Notes under the pieces: model-generated
What the model saw: the letters and a program-made list of their open reading frames with translations, nothing else
Told to the model about the DNA's origin: nothing
Databases searched by the model: none
Program-made: the position numbers and the translations under genes
Part shown: one piece after another, positions 1 through 10,514 of the stretch
Position numbering within the stretch: position 1 is the first letter of the stretch
Layout of the letters: every line of letters begins with the position of its first letter
DNA from: Camellia lanceoleosa
Lineage: Eukaryota > Streptophyta > Magnoliopsida > Ericales > Theaceae
Length of the DNA: 64,000 bases
Direction of reading: 5' to 3'
Assembly: GCA_025200525.1 (NCBI GenBank)
Contig: CM045763.1
Span: 66,537,018 to 66,601,017, forward strand

Positions 1-32
1 CAGATTTTTGTAATCAGATATTTTTGTGGTAT

Positions 33-157
33 TTTATTTTCTAGTTTTAGTAACAAGGGAAATAAAATTATATTATTTTCTAGTTTTAGTAACAAGAAAA
101 ATAAAATTATTTTGTGTTATAATTTATTTTCTGGTTTTAGTAACTAGAAAATTAATT
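33..157. repeat. Three degenerate AT-rich tandem copies in the left flank
   Basis: A unit containing TTTTCTAGTTTTAGTAAC followed by an A/T-rich run appears three times at roughly 40-50 bp spacing. It lies in the left flank of the Tat element, so it belongs to the DNA the element inserted into. Nothing coding is visible in 1-231. Confidence 0.6.
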
Positions 158-231
158 TTGTTAATCTATCATTTAACTTTACGTCTCGGTCACAATCTGT
201 AAATTTTGTACGTAACTTACGATTTCGTTTG

Positions 232-236
232 GAAGG
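232..236. repeat. Target site duplication (left) of the Tat element, GAAGG
   Basis: GAAGG directly precedes the TGTAGAC terminus of the left LTR and recurs at 23253-23257 directly after the right LTR. Five bases is the usual Ty3/Gypsy duplication length. The match supports this LTR pair as one insertion rather than two chance fragments. Confidence 0.8.
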
Positions 237-3200
237 TGTAGACGTCCCCGAACGCATCCCGGGAGGGTTAAGTCCCGTTCCGTTCATATTGGGGTCACTA
301 CAGTTCAAGGACTCAAATGTCACGGTTCTTAATCTTGAACCAAAGAGTCCAAATCCGGCAAATCGTTTTGAGAAAACTGATTTTTGAAAGAAGTGCCAAA
401 CATGGACTGCTTTGCTAGATACAGAGTCGCCACCTAAATGTTTTTAATGGGAAATTTAGGAAACCCTAACTCGGTGCCAAAGGCCACGCGTTCGTCATCA
501 CCAAAGTTGCCTCGGCTCGGGAACTTGGGTACGATTGGGGAAGGTCACTTCGTGAGCACCGCTTCGCCCGATCAAGACCTCTACTACAAACCATGATATC
601 TGATTTTGAAAACATTGTGCGTTCTTATTCCGGTTATTAGCCTAGGTTACTATGTGATGCACCTGAAGATACAAGTATAGACCGAGTCTTTGAATTGGAA
701 CAAAACACTTCATGTTTGTTTTCAAAATGGTTTCTTGGTCTTTGCCTGAGTAGGCTAAGACGTGGATTTGCCACCCTCGGGTGGGCTTAAGAAAACATGA
801 TTTTGCCACTCTAATGAGACATGGCAAAGACATGGAATATGATATGCAAACATGCAAAAATTAGTGACAAAATGAGGGGCAAAACAGTCCCGAAACAAGG
901 CGAAATGACACCCGATGCATGGAATCACTCCCGAAATGCAAAACTAGGTACATGAAATGGCTTACAGCTATACAAAGCATGCATAATTTGAACATGACAT
1001 GAAAATATAGGAGCAAGGAAGCCCCGATAAAAGAATTTTTACAGTATAAAGCATGGCCAAACAGCAAGCACAAGTAGGGCTAAAATAGCATACAAAAATG
1101 GCTCCACAAGGGAGGCGATGAAGCAAGTGGTAGATATAAAGCCCAAACAGAAAAAGACCCTTCTACAACACTGAGGAGGGACCAAAAATATGATGTTTTA
1201 AAGTAGATGACAAGCCCCAAAAACAGATACAAGTATGGCAAACAAGTCATGCAAGAAATGGGCCAACAAAGGGGCAAAGAAGTAACTGATATATGGGGAT
1301 CTCAAAAAAGTGATGGACCTTTAAAAATGTTGAAGAGGGTCCCAAAATATGGCATTTTACAGTAGATGATCAATCCCAAATCAGTATAAAAACATGCTCA
1401 AAATGCAATACAAGATTAAGGCCACAAGAAGGCTATAACATGAAGTACACAAAGTATTCATCAAACAGCCAAAGACTCTTAATAAAAAATGACAAGGGGG
1501 TCAAAATATGGCCACTTTCAGCTGTGATCATGGCCGAAAAATAGAAGAAAGATAAGCTAACAAAACATGCAAAAATAGGGACCAAAGAGGGGTGCAATGG
1601 CAAGTGATACATGGAGGTCCCAAACAGTGTTGATCCCTTCTTCAATGTTGAAGAGGGGCTCAAAATAGGCCTATTTACAGTTTACATCAGGCCTCAAAAC
1701 AGATCACACACAAGCTAAAAATATCATGCAAGATAATTGCATTCAAAAGGGTATTGAAGCAAGTGCAACATGGGGGGCTCAAACAGTGTTGAGCCCTTAA
1801 TGAAACAAGGAAATGAGCTCAAAAAAATGACCTTTTCAGTTTTTTGCTGAGCTCAAAACAGCAAGCAAAGAGGCTAGAAAAATGTTGCAAAATTAAGCTC
1901 AAAAGAGGGAATTGACACTTACCCTTGAAGACTACCCCTTGGATGCTTCTTGGCTTGAGAAATGCTACCTCCTAGCTGCTGGAAAGCTCCCCAAGTTGCT
2001 GGAAATGGAGTAGTGGTGGTGGTGCTTGGTGGTGATGAAGAAATGAGGTGTAGGACTTAGTGTTTGAGCTTGAAAGAGAGAGATGGAGGGGGGGTGTGTA
2101 TACAAGGCTTAAGGCAATTTTTGTCAACCCTAAAACCAGACTTGGAAGGCTGGTTATATGGTCAAGAGAGGGGGAGAAAAGGAGGGAAAAGTGGAGGGAA
2201 ATTGCATCAAGTTTCCCTCCAAAAAGGTTCCCTCCGGATACAGGTTTTGGAGGGAAAAACAATACACAGCTGTAATGTACACACTGCAAGGATCATGGTT
2301 GGCCAATTATCTAAGTTGCAGGTGGCTGGTCGGCCACCCCCCATGGCCGGCCGGCCAAGGGGCAAAATGGTCAAATTGAATTTCTGGCCGGCCACCAGAT
2401 ATTGGTGTCCTCCCAGGTGCCCTCAACACAACCCTATGGTTCAAAATTGGCAACTGTAAAACAGGAAAAAGAATAGGCCATTTTTAGGAGGGGTTCAAAA
2501 GGGTTAGGTGGAATTATTGGCCGGCCACCAACTTTTTGTGTTCTCCCAGGTGTCTACAACACAAATATGAGGGTTAGGATTGAAGAAAGTGACCCTAGGG
2601 TGGTCAACATTGGCTTGGAAGTGAGAAAAACGAGCATCGGAGGGCGCCGGAGGAATATAATTGGTTGCTGAAACAATTGCCGGCCTCCCACCCTTCTACG
2701 GCCTTCCTGGTGATGAAAAAGTGGTACCTGCCAAAAATGAACGAAAACCGATGCAAAACGAATGTTCGGGGGCCAGAACGCGCAGTTTGGGGTCTCGAAA
2801 ACTGACTGTTAAGCACCGAAAGTGGCATTCGACCACGAAGTGGTCTTTCAGGCCTCAGTGTCCCTCAAAAGGGAGTAAACAAGATGCATGCCAAAAACCG
2901 GAGCAATCGGAGATAGTTAGGTGGTCCCGAACCGAGGCACACGGCCTGACGGCTCCGAAAACCGAGAATCAGGCTCCGAAATGGGCAAAATGGCCTACAG
3001 CCACAAAATGTAGCCCATAGCCACTGAGAGATGGTCTACGGGACGTCTCCCTCCCCTCATGAAAAGAAACAGAGAAAACTGAGTCTGGTTCGCAAACCGA
3101 AGCAAGGCACGGAAGAGAGTTCGGAAGTCCGGAGGCAGGGCTCACGGCCACGACTCTAAGACTTCTGAACGAGCACAATACGTAACATCACCGAGCGCTC

Positions 3201-3249
3201 AATAGGTGACATCTGAGTCTTAAGGTCGGTCAAAAATGGGGTGTCTACA
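237..3249 (-). repeat. 3' LTR (left copy) of the Tat element, 3.0 kb
   Basis: It starts TGTAGACGTC and ends GGTGTCTACA on the plus strand, giving an inverted TGTAGAC/GTCTACA terminus. It matches the right LTR along its length but lacks a 1.35-kb block present there (19537-20883). Open frames inside it are not conserved between copies and are treated as chance. A minus-strand TATA-like CATATAACC lies at 2151-2159, with a GGCCGGCC-rich block (2321-2530) upstream of it in element orientation. Confidence 0.9.
2321..2530. promoter_or_regulatory. GGCCGGCC-rich block with palindrome in the LTR
   Basis: Contains GGTGGCTGGTCGGCCACC (2321-2338), a palindrome with one mismatch, followed by several GGCCGGCC motifs. 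Related blocks stand in front of both plus-strand genes at 4182-4273 and 9012-9115. In element orientation it lies upstream of a TATA-like sequence, so a U3 regulatory role is plausible. That role is inferred from position and repetition only. Confidence 0.5.
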
Positions 3250-3262
3250 GTTGCCCCTCTTT
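3250..3262 (-). other. Polypurine tract of the Tat element
   Basis: Read on the minus strand it is AAAGAGGGGCAAC, directly abutting the TGTAGACACC start of the 3' LTR. Its position and purine content match the second-strand primer of an LTR retrotransposon. It fixes the LTR edge at 3249. Confidence 0.8.
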
Positions 3263-4164
3263 GACAGAACTCGGAAGTCACAAGTAACGGGAGTGAATGT
3301 CAAAGCCAAGAGACGACCCATTTTTGATAAGGCCGAAGACTTAGACAATCATACAAGATGAACAGAGATATGCCCACAGGCGTGCCCGCAGGCAAAGGGG
3401 GCAAAATGCAAAGCGATATGCACGGAGCCAGATGTAACTCAATGATCATGCAAATGCGGCAAGCTATAATGAAGCAAGTATTCGCAAATAGATGCAACAG
3501 TTTTAAGCAAGAATGCAAAACAACAACTACATTTCATGCAGTTAGAAATGCGGAGAATTATTCAATTCTCGTCGCGTCTCACACGGAGAAGATACGATAC
3601 CTGCGCGATTCGTTTGGTCGCACCAGTCTCAAATGAACCGTACATACAATATCGTGCCTACAAAAGAGAGAAATTCAGCAAGCACAATATGCTAACAACA
3701 TATATTCAATGTGATTCCGAAAGTTTGACACACACAGTGCCGGCGAGTGAATGCATCGCAATGCGAGAAAAGAACGTGCGTGACAACGCATGCTCAAGCA
3801 TAGAGGTATGGCAATATCAAGAAATGTGCATAATAATGCTAGTATGCTCATGAGAATGCAAGTTATGTGCACGATAATGCAAAACGAGAATAAATCAGGG
3901 TGCCCGTTTGTTACGAAACAACGAGCAAGGAAACGCGCGTTTCGGCGAAGGCGACTCGATCGTGGCCTCTGATTCACCTCCCGGAGAGATTACAACATGT
4001 TCAAAAAGGATACACTTTGATTTTGATGAATAATGATGAGACACATGTCAGAACTTGAAGCTGAAGTTCCGGCGGAGCAATTTCGCGACAGAAAGTGCAC
4101 TTTTCTTGAACTTTTTCAGGTCCTGGGAACTCCAATCTTCCTCAAAATTTGCAGAGAGTTAGGT
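3263..4164. other. Element-internal spacer between the 3' LTR and PMD-A
   Basis: About 900 bases without a convincing gene. Short open frames on both strands show no recognisable domain. It is rich in ATGCAA-type oligonucleotides like the LTR. Confidence 0.5.
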
Positions 4165-4181
4165 GAGCATGTGGGGGACAC

Positions 4182-4323
4182 CACTGGCCAGTTATCTTCC
4201 CTAGGGGAGGCCACCGGCCACTTTTCAAAAAGCGAATGGTCGGCCAGCCAGAAAAGGTGGCCGGTCGGCCACCTGCCCAAATCCGCGGGCAAATTGGTCT
4301 TTTCACCTTGTTTTCTTTATATT
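4182..4323 (+). promoter_or_regulatory. Putative promoter of PMD-A: GGCC block, palindrome, TATA-like box
   Basis: Carries several GGCCAC and GGCCAG motifs, the palindrome GGTGGCCGGTCGGCCACC at 4256-4273 (extends one base each side), and TATATT at 4318-4323. A pyrimidine-rich leader follows. The order (palindromic GGCC module, about 45-60 bp, then TATA) is repeated upstream of PMD-B. Confidence 0.5.
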
Positions 4324-4458
4324 CTCTTGCTCAATTACTTTGAGCTCATAAACACAGCCACGAAATCTTCTCCTCTTCCTTCCCAAACCATTTTCCTCTT
4401 CAGATCTGAGCTCCATACACGTTTTTCAATGCCCCACGCAAGTTGTTTTTGCAAAAAT

Positions 4459-4540
4459 ATTCGATTTTAAGCACTTTGAACCGATTAAATTTTGATTAAC
4501 ATTCGATTTTAAGCACTTTGAACCGATTAAATTTTGATTT
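4459..4540 (+). repeat. Two tandem copies of a 42-bp unit in the PMD-A leader
   Basis: The segment starting ATTCGATTTTAAGCACTTTG at 4459 is repeated from 4501 with almost no change. It lies in the inferred 5' untranslated region, upstream of the leader intron. Confidence 0.8.
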
Positions 4541-4572
4541 CGGTGCTTCTTTTCTCATTTTCACCACTTGAG

Positions 4573-4705
4573 GTAAGTTTGTCTCAATATTTGGAAGATT
4601 TTCTCGGGGGTTGACTTTTGTTGACTTTTTCATTTCCCGAGAGTTGACTTTTGTTGACTTTTTCCAATTTTGGCTCATTTTGGCTCATTTTTGCTCCTTT
4701 TGTAG
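4573..4705 (+). other. Leader intron of PMD-A with TTGAC (W-box) repeats
   Basis: A donor GAG|GTAAGT at 4573 and an acceptor TTTTGTAG ending at 4705 define an intron just before the ATG at 4716. Inside it GTTGACTTTTGTTGACTTTT occurs twice, giving four TTGAC cores within about 60 bp (4610-4670). TTGACY is the WRKY factor core site. Splicing here is inferred from consensus only. Confidence 0.5.
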
Positions 4706-5039
4706 ATTTTCCGAAATGGCAGGTAATTTTCCTCATGGTGGAGGCCCTCCGGGTGCCGGGGATGATTTTGATGTCATGACTCTGCCTCCAAGGGTTCGAC
4801 CTTTCATTCCCGAGAGGTACGCCCCGTCGGCACACGTTCTTCCCCGGGCCATTTTTCGTTACTTCACTGACTTTAGTGATCGAGCACCTGGAGATCTACT
4901 TCTGCGAGAGCCAGAGCATCACCTCTCCCACGAGGCACGAGAGTTATTTTACTTCGTTTTCTGCATTTTTTGTGCATTTCGTGCATTTCATGCCTTTGCC
5001 ATGGTTGAACACACAGTTTAGCCTATGACATAGTACTTT

Positions 5040-5925
5040 GTTTGCACCCTGAACATGTGGCTTAAACACTTGAATTTCTGAACACTCGGCTCATTAATTG
5101 ATTGTGAACGCACGGCACACATTAGTTAAGAATTGAACACACGGCTCAAACACTGATTTGTCGAACACACAGCCCGAATTTGAAGGTGAACACACAGCAC
5201 ATACTGACTAAGAGTAGAACACGCAGCCCAAACTCTGATTTTCTGAACACACAGCTCGGATTGATGGTGAACACACGGCATACACTGATTGGGATTTGAA
5301 CACACAGCTCAAATTGATGGTGAACACACAGCCCACACTGATTTAGAGTAGAACACGCAGCCCTAACTCAGATTTTCTGAACACACAGCCCAAATTGATG
5401 GTGAACACGCAGCACACACTGATTTAGAGTAGAACACGCAGCCCAAATTGATGGTGAACACGCAGCACACACTGATTTAGAGTAGAACACGCAGCCCTAA
5501 CTCAGATTTTCTGAATACACAGCCCAAATTAAAGGTGAACACACAGCACACACTGATTTAGAGTAGAACACGCAGCCCAAACTCTGATTTTCTGAACACC
5601 CAGCTCAAATTGATGGTGAACACACAGCCCACACTGATTTAGAGTAGAACACACAACTCAAACTCTGATTTTCTGAACACACAGCTCAAATTGATGGTGA
5701 ACACACAGCCCACACTGATTTAGAGTAGAACACGCAGCCCTAACTCAGATTTTCTGAACACACAGCCCAAATTGATAGTGAACACACAGCCCACACTGAT
5801 TGAGAATAGAACACGCGGCCCAAACTCTGATTTTCTGAACACATAGCCCAGATTGATGGTGAACACACAGCCCACACTGATTTAGAATAGAACACGCGGC
5901 CCAAACTCTGATTTTCTGAACACAC
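5040..5925 (+). repeat. Minisatellite array in an intron of PMD-A, 81-bp three-part unit
   Basis: About eleven copies of a roughly 81-bp unit made of three related subunits of about 24-29 bp, each starting GAACACRCAGC. The three follow a fixed order (ending TTGATGGT, GATTTAGAGTA and CAGATTTTCT), so this is a higher-order repeat. Some copies lack a subunit, as near 5440. It sits between the first coding exon and the main PMD exon. Chance open frames across it on the minus strand only reflect the repeat. Confidence 0.9.
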
Positions 5926-6010
5926 AGCTCATTCATTTCATTTGCACACAGCTTATTCATTTCATTTGCACACAGCTTATTCATTTCATTTGCACACATC
6001 TCATTCATTT
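5925..6010 (+). repeat. Short 24-bp tandem repeat next to the minisatellite
   Basis: ATTCATTTCATTTGCACACA occurs three times at 24-bp spacing, just before the 3' splice site at 6041. It shares CACAC with the array to its left and may be derived from it. Confidence 0.8.
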
Positions 6011-8405
6011 ATACTGACACATGTATTCATTCTGAATGCAGGTTGGTTCTCGCACCGTGCGAGGATATGGTTCCACCACTGCTAGAGAGTGGTATGCTGA
6101 GCTCTTGGAGGCTGTCCGGGATTTAGTTGATTTGGCAGGGTTTGGGGCCTTCTGCGTTGGGTTATCACATTGTCCTGCCAGGAGGACACTGTTGGCAGCT
6201 TTGGTGGAGAGATGGTGGGACACCACCAACTCCTTCCATTTTTCCGCCACCGGGGATTTGACTATGACCCCGTTGGATTTTGCTGTACTGACCGACCTGG
6301 ACATAGGAGGTTGGCCCATTCCTTATGACGAGGATATGGGCAAATGGGAGGCCACTTGGATACATCTGCTGGGGCCCGTCCGCCTATTGATAGAGCTTCC
6401 GGGAGAGTCCGATACACTTGGTTCTCTTCCCATTTTCGGAGGAAGAGGATGGAGCCCGGGACTCCTGAGGAGGCAGAGCAGTATGCCCGTGGTTTTCTTA
6501 TGTTCCTCTTCGGGACTACTCTGTTCGCTGATAGAGGGAACACGGTTGGGCTATATCTGTTGAGCGCTCTGGTGGACCTATCACAGGTCGGACGCAGACG
6601 GCTGGGTGGCGCCCGGCTACCCTTTACTGCTATATGAGCGCGACCTCCCGCGGCCAGTGAGACTTACTTGGCGGCTATTGGAGAGCCTGGGAGGTACTTT
6701 CTGTCCTCTTGATTTATATTTCTGCTCCTCATTACTTGTACATTGCACACACAACACACCTTACACTCTGTATTTTGCCCTCAGCACTTTGTATTTACAT
6801 TCTGCACTGCTTTCTTCAGTTATGGGTCTACGTATATTTCCCGACGTTAGCCCCAGAGTTGGTGGTGGCAGGGCCCCTCATGACCCCATACTCACTGGTA
6901 TTCGAGGGCCAGCACCGGCCGAGACCCCAAGAGACTCTTTTTTATCTGCGGCAGTATTTTGACATCGTGCGGACGACAGAGGTATTTCAGAACTCTCAGT
7001 TCCTTTTATTTTCATCCTTAATCTGCCCCATATATTCCCAGTTTCTGATTGGTTTATGCACTTGTTATCCGCAGATTACATGGCAGCCCCGGGCGCCTTT
7101 GGGTGATGGTCTCCGATTTCAGTATGCCGGAGGATCGGGCACCTCCTAGTCTGAGATCTGCTCGAGGACGGTTGGTAGAGCATGGTTTACGGGCGTTTTT
7201 TCGTCGGGGGTACACTTCTCGGGATCCTCTCGCGGCACCCCACCAAGTATGCGATCACGATAGGCTCTCTACCGGGATGTCGTTAGTGCTATCTTTGGCA
7301 GCGATGCTTTGCTACATCTTACGGAGGGGACTCGCCACTTATTGCCATACATATCGATGCCTCCTTGGCGGAGTGCGTACTCACTTGAGGCCTTTGGTAT
7401 ACCATCTTCGAGTCAGCTCGTGCTCTGATATCCCTTCCTCTAGCGGTGGTACATCCAGAGGTGGGCGCGGATTCATTCCCCCGATTCCTCCGACTCTTCA
7501 TCATCCTGGGTGGCCAGACATGCCGACCGAGTTGACGAGTTGGCGATTTGGGACTCCTTACCAGGTCTCGCTGGAGCCTCCCCTTCCTAACCACAGATAC
7601 GTCAGAGATCCTGATTCACCACCGGTATGTTTTACAGCTTTGATTTATCAGTCGGATACTTTGACATTCATTTCTTTACTGATAGTTTTGCATTTGTATC
7701 TGTAGCCTCCAGTTGAGTACGTGGATGAGATGCTTGGAATGCTGGCCACATTTGAGGGCATGATCCTGCGGAGGGAGGCATAGCTGGCCATTATGGGTGT
7801 GCAAGTACTGTTCATCTTTCCCGCATTTATCATATTTCCTGATGACACGCTAGTTTTGAACATTCTACTGCATTGATAGGCTGTTTGTGTAAAGCACATC
7901 TGACACACACCCCACTCACATACTGTACTTGCATCTGATTTTCATATTTGAACTGATGTATTGAACTCTTCACTTTCAGATGCCTCCTATGTATGCTCCG
8001 CCGCGGGCCGGGCCACCTGGGCCTCCTCAGGAAGGTCGATCGTCTGGATCTTCTCGAGGTGCTGGGCCATCTGGGCCTTTTCGAGGAGCTGGGCCATCTA
8101 GGCCTTTTCAGGGAGCTGGGCCATCCAGGCCTTTCCAAGGAGCTCGGGGAGGGTCCTCTCACAGGCGCAGGGCACATCTTATAGAGGCGGAGCCCGATGA
8201 GGAGGAGGAGGAGGAGGAGGTTGCAGACCGTCAGTCAGAGACATCTACTGAGGAGGGGGACTCCGGTCTTTGTTCCGGGAGTGGAGGCGAGGCCGAGCGG
8301 GATCCTGAGGATGACAGCTCCGACCCAGATGGTGATGGTGGTGCAGAGGTTGTCCCGCAGAAGAGGATGAGGGGGGCTCCTCATTCCCGCTCCCGAGGAC
8401 ATTGA

Positions 8406-9000
8406 TGCTGCTGTTTCCTGCTTTATTTTCCTTTTTGCTAGTAGTTTGTAGCACTTTGCATATTGTTAGGCAGTTTTATTTTCTGTAAAACTTGTACCTT
8501 TATTTGTTGTAAAACATGATGGAATGAAACAGCTTTTGAAAAGGTGTTTGTATTTGAAACTCTTAGCATCGCATCGCATTATTTTGCACAAAAATGAAAT
8601 TGAATGGAAATGTGTCTTGTGTATTTACCGGGTCAGGTAATGAACCGATGCAACAAATCAAACAACTCGACTCACTAAGAAATAACAGAATCTTAGTAAG
8701 CAAGTTTACAACTCGATAAACAAACTACAACAATGTTAACGACTCGATAAACAAGACTTAACAAAATTGCATAAACAAAGAGTAACAACTCAAAACACAA
8801 AATGCGACAGCTCGACAAAACTTACAACTCGATAAACAAAACGACAACTCAATAAGCAAAATACAACAATGTTTAAACAAAACAAAGCGTACTTCGGACG
8901 ATCTGGGTGATGGAACGCATTCAAAGCTGAGAGAAATGGAGGCCTTCGACATTCCCGATGCGTGGAAGTGCCTCAAACTTCCTTCCGGAGGGAAAAACAG
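8406..9000. repeat. Spacer between PMD-A and PMD-B with CTCGATAAACAA motifs
   Basis: No gene is visible. From 8656 to 8880 the motif ACAACTCGATAAACAA recurs several times in degenerate form. The left part is the likely PMD-A 3' untranslated region. Confidence 0.5.
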
Positions 9001-9011
9001 GACAAATGAGC

Positions 9012-9180
9012 ATGGCCGGCCACATTTTGCATTTGGGGATTGAAAGGTGGCCGGCCGGCCAGTTTTTTTGAGTCAAAGGTGGCCGGCCTGCTAGAATAGG
9101 TGGCCGGCCGGCCACTTTTCCCTGCAACCCACAGAATTCTGACACTTGTCCTTCGAATAGTGTTTCGCCCCCTATAAAAG
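9012..9180 (+). promoter_or_regulatory. Putative promoter of PMD-B: GGCCGGCC cluster, palindrome and TATA box
   Basis: Four GGCCGGCC-containing stretches lie between 9012 and 9115, including the perfect palindrome GTGGCCGGCCGGCCAC at 9100-9115. TATAAAAG follows at 9173-9180, 46 bases before the ATG at 9226, so transcription would start shortly upstream of the ATG. The arrangement mirrors the region before PMD-A. Confidence 0.65.
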
Positions 9181-9225
9181 CTCCAACTTTGGAACTCATT
9201 CATTTCATCACTGCTTTGCACAAAA

Positions 9226-10514
9226 ATGGAGGCATTTCTCGTAGAAAATCTCACATCTTGGATCTCTTCTTTAGATGGCTCGGAAAAGTTGAACTTCCGG
9301 GGTTTCGGTTTGAATGCACTATTCATGCTAAGCTGGACTCCGCTACACCTTCCTTTCCTCCATGCTGCGGCGAGGTTTTGGAACCCAGTGACGCACGTCT
9401 TTAGCTTCGGCGGGCAAGAGGTATGTCCCACTTTTGAAGATTTTCAAGTTTTGATGGAATCCGAGCGAGGTGAGGAAATCTTGCCCCAACTCAATTTTGG
9501 CTATGCCCAAACCTTAGGGCGGATGTGCGGACTCAACGCGCATGATGCTCGATTCCTGATTTGTAACAGAATGTTGGATATCCCAAGCTTGATTTACCGG
9601 TTCTCCGATGCTGGTGACCGCAGTGACCATCATTAGCAAGGCTTCCGGTGGCATGCCCTCTGTTTATGCATGTTATCTCATTTTTTGTTTGCCTCAAGCT
9701 TTGGAGGATCCAGCGTCCGTCTGATTGAAGTGGCTCAAGGCTTGAAAGAAGTAAAGAGTTGCATTGCCATGACATTAGTTGAGACACTGATGGGCTTGGA
9801 TGCTTTCTACCGTCGGGAGACAACCAGATTTGTAGGGAGTCCACTACTGCTGCAAGTAATATTTCCCACCCAAGCTCACATATGTATTTGCTCACATCAT
9901 TCGGCCCTCAGGCTCGGTTTTTCTCACAAAACCCTTTTCTTACTTTTCTCTCATCGTACATCTCTCTATTCTTTATTCTCTCATTTTTCATCCCTCCCCA
10001 GGTATGGTTGATGGATAAATTGCAAGTTGTGGACTCTTGCCCTGCTTACTCGGCCCGCGGCTACTTTTTTCGACAACGCCTAGTCGACGCCCCTGATGAG
10101 GGATGGTGGTTTGAATGGATGTGCAATTTGTCGGCAGATCGCATTGCGTGGCGCTGTCCTTGGCTCAATCTCCCGGCAATGAGCTACAACATGTCTCGGC
10201 AGGTCGGGATTCAATTGATCGACTTGACTCACTGCGTATTCTATTTCCCATTCCGTATTCTGCGCCAACTTGGCCATGATCAGACTTGCCCACCAGAGGG
10301 GATCGGGTATTCGGCTACATTCCCGGTTCGAGGCGCACAGCTGGCTCGGCAGGCCGCAGCATGGGAAAATAGAGAGCTCCTGGCCCCCGCCTCCACTTTC
10401 AGTTGCATTTTGTCTGATGAGTGCTGGGATTGGCTCAATGAGGAGGCACAGACCGGGCCTGGCTTGGCATCAGAGGCTTCGACTAGCTCTGGGAGGGGGC
10501 GCAGGGACACCTGA
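9226..10514 (+). pseudogene. PMD-B: second antisense gene of the Tat element, PMD/DUF7745-like, one internal stop
   Basis: Two exons, 9226-9855 and 10002-10514, with a GT-AG intron (CAA|GTAATA to CCCCAG|GTATGG) that keeps phase 0. Together they form 380 codons interrupted only by a TAG at 9634-9636. The protein starts MEAFLVENL and shows FWNPVTHVFSFGGQEVCPTFEDF, a pattern of plant mobile-domain-like or DUF7745-like proteins often found beside Gypsy elements. Exon 2 starts VWLMDKL and ends with a Ser/Gly-rich tail. It is clearly different in sequence from PMD-A, so the two are not a recent duplicate pair. The family assignment rests on motif memory, and the function is unknown. Confidence 0.7.

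Larger units (their letters stand above)
4716..8405 (+). pseudogene. PMD-A: antisense plant mobile domain gene carried by the Tat element (broken)
   Basis: Inferred coding exons: 4716 to about 4938, 6042-6693, 6820-6981, 7075-7624, 7706-7796 and 7980-8405; most introns have clear GT-AG ends, but the end of the first coding exon is uncertain. Exon 6042-6693 gives GFGAFCVGL, ALVERWW, a THTFH-like NSFHF, then TGDLTMTPLDFAVLTDL, which fits the plant mobile domain (PMD, MAIN/MAIL1 family). The next exons give QLWVYVYFPTLAP, also typical. The last exon encodes GAGPSRPF-type repeats, then a poly-acidic stretch and a basic end. The frame is lost at about 6375, 6590 and 7105, and a TAG interrupts the exon at 7706-7796. 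It runs opposite to gag-pol. PMD proteins are linked to silencing and to transposons; its role in this element is unknown. Confidence 0.75.

Noticed and set aside
2060..2459. Overlapping open frames of up to 131 codons in the LTR
   Set aside because: Not kept in the other LTR copy, low complexity, and no domain.
5740..6008. Cys-rich open frames on the minus strand
   Set aside because: They exist only because the minisatellite unit (81 bp) is divisible by three; the protein is just the repeat translated.
5040..6010. CRISPR-like look of regularly spaced repeats
   Set aside because: The units are contiguous related subunits with no unique spacers, there are no cas genes, and the surroundings are plant retrotransposon DNA. 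It is a minisatellite.
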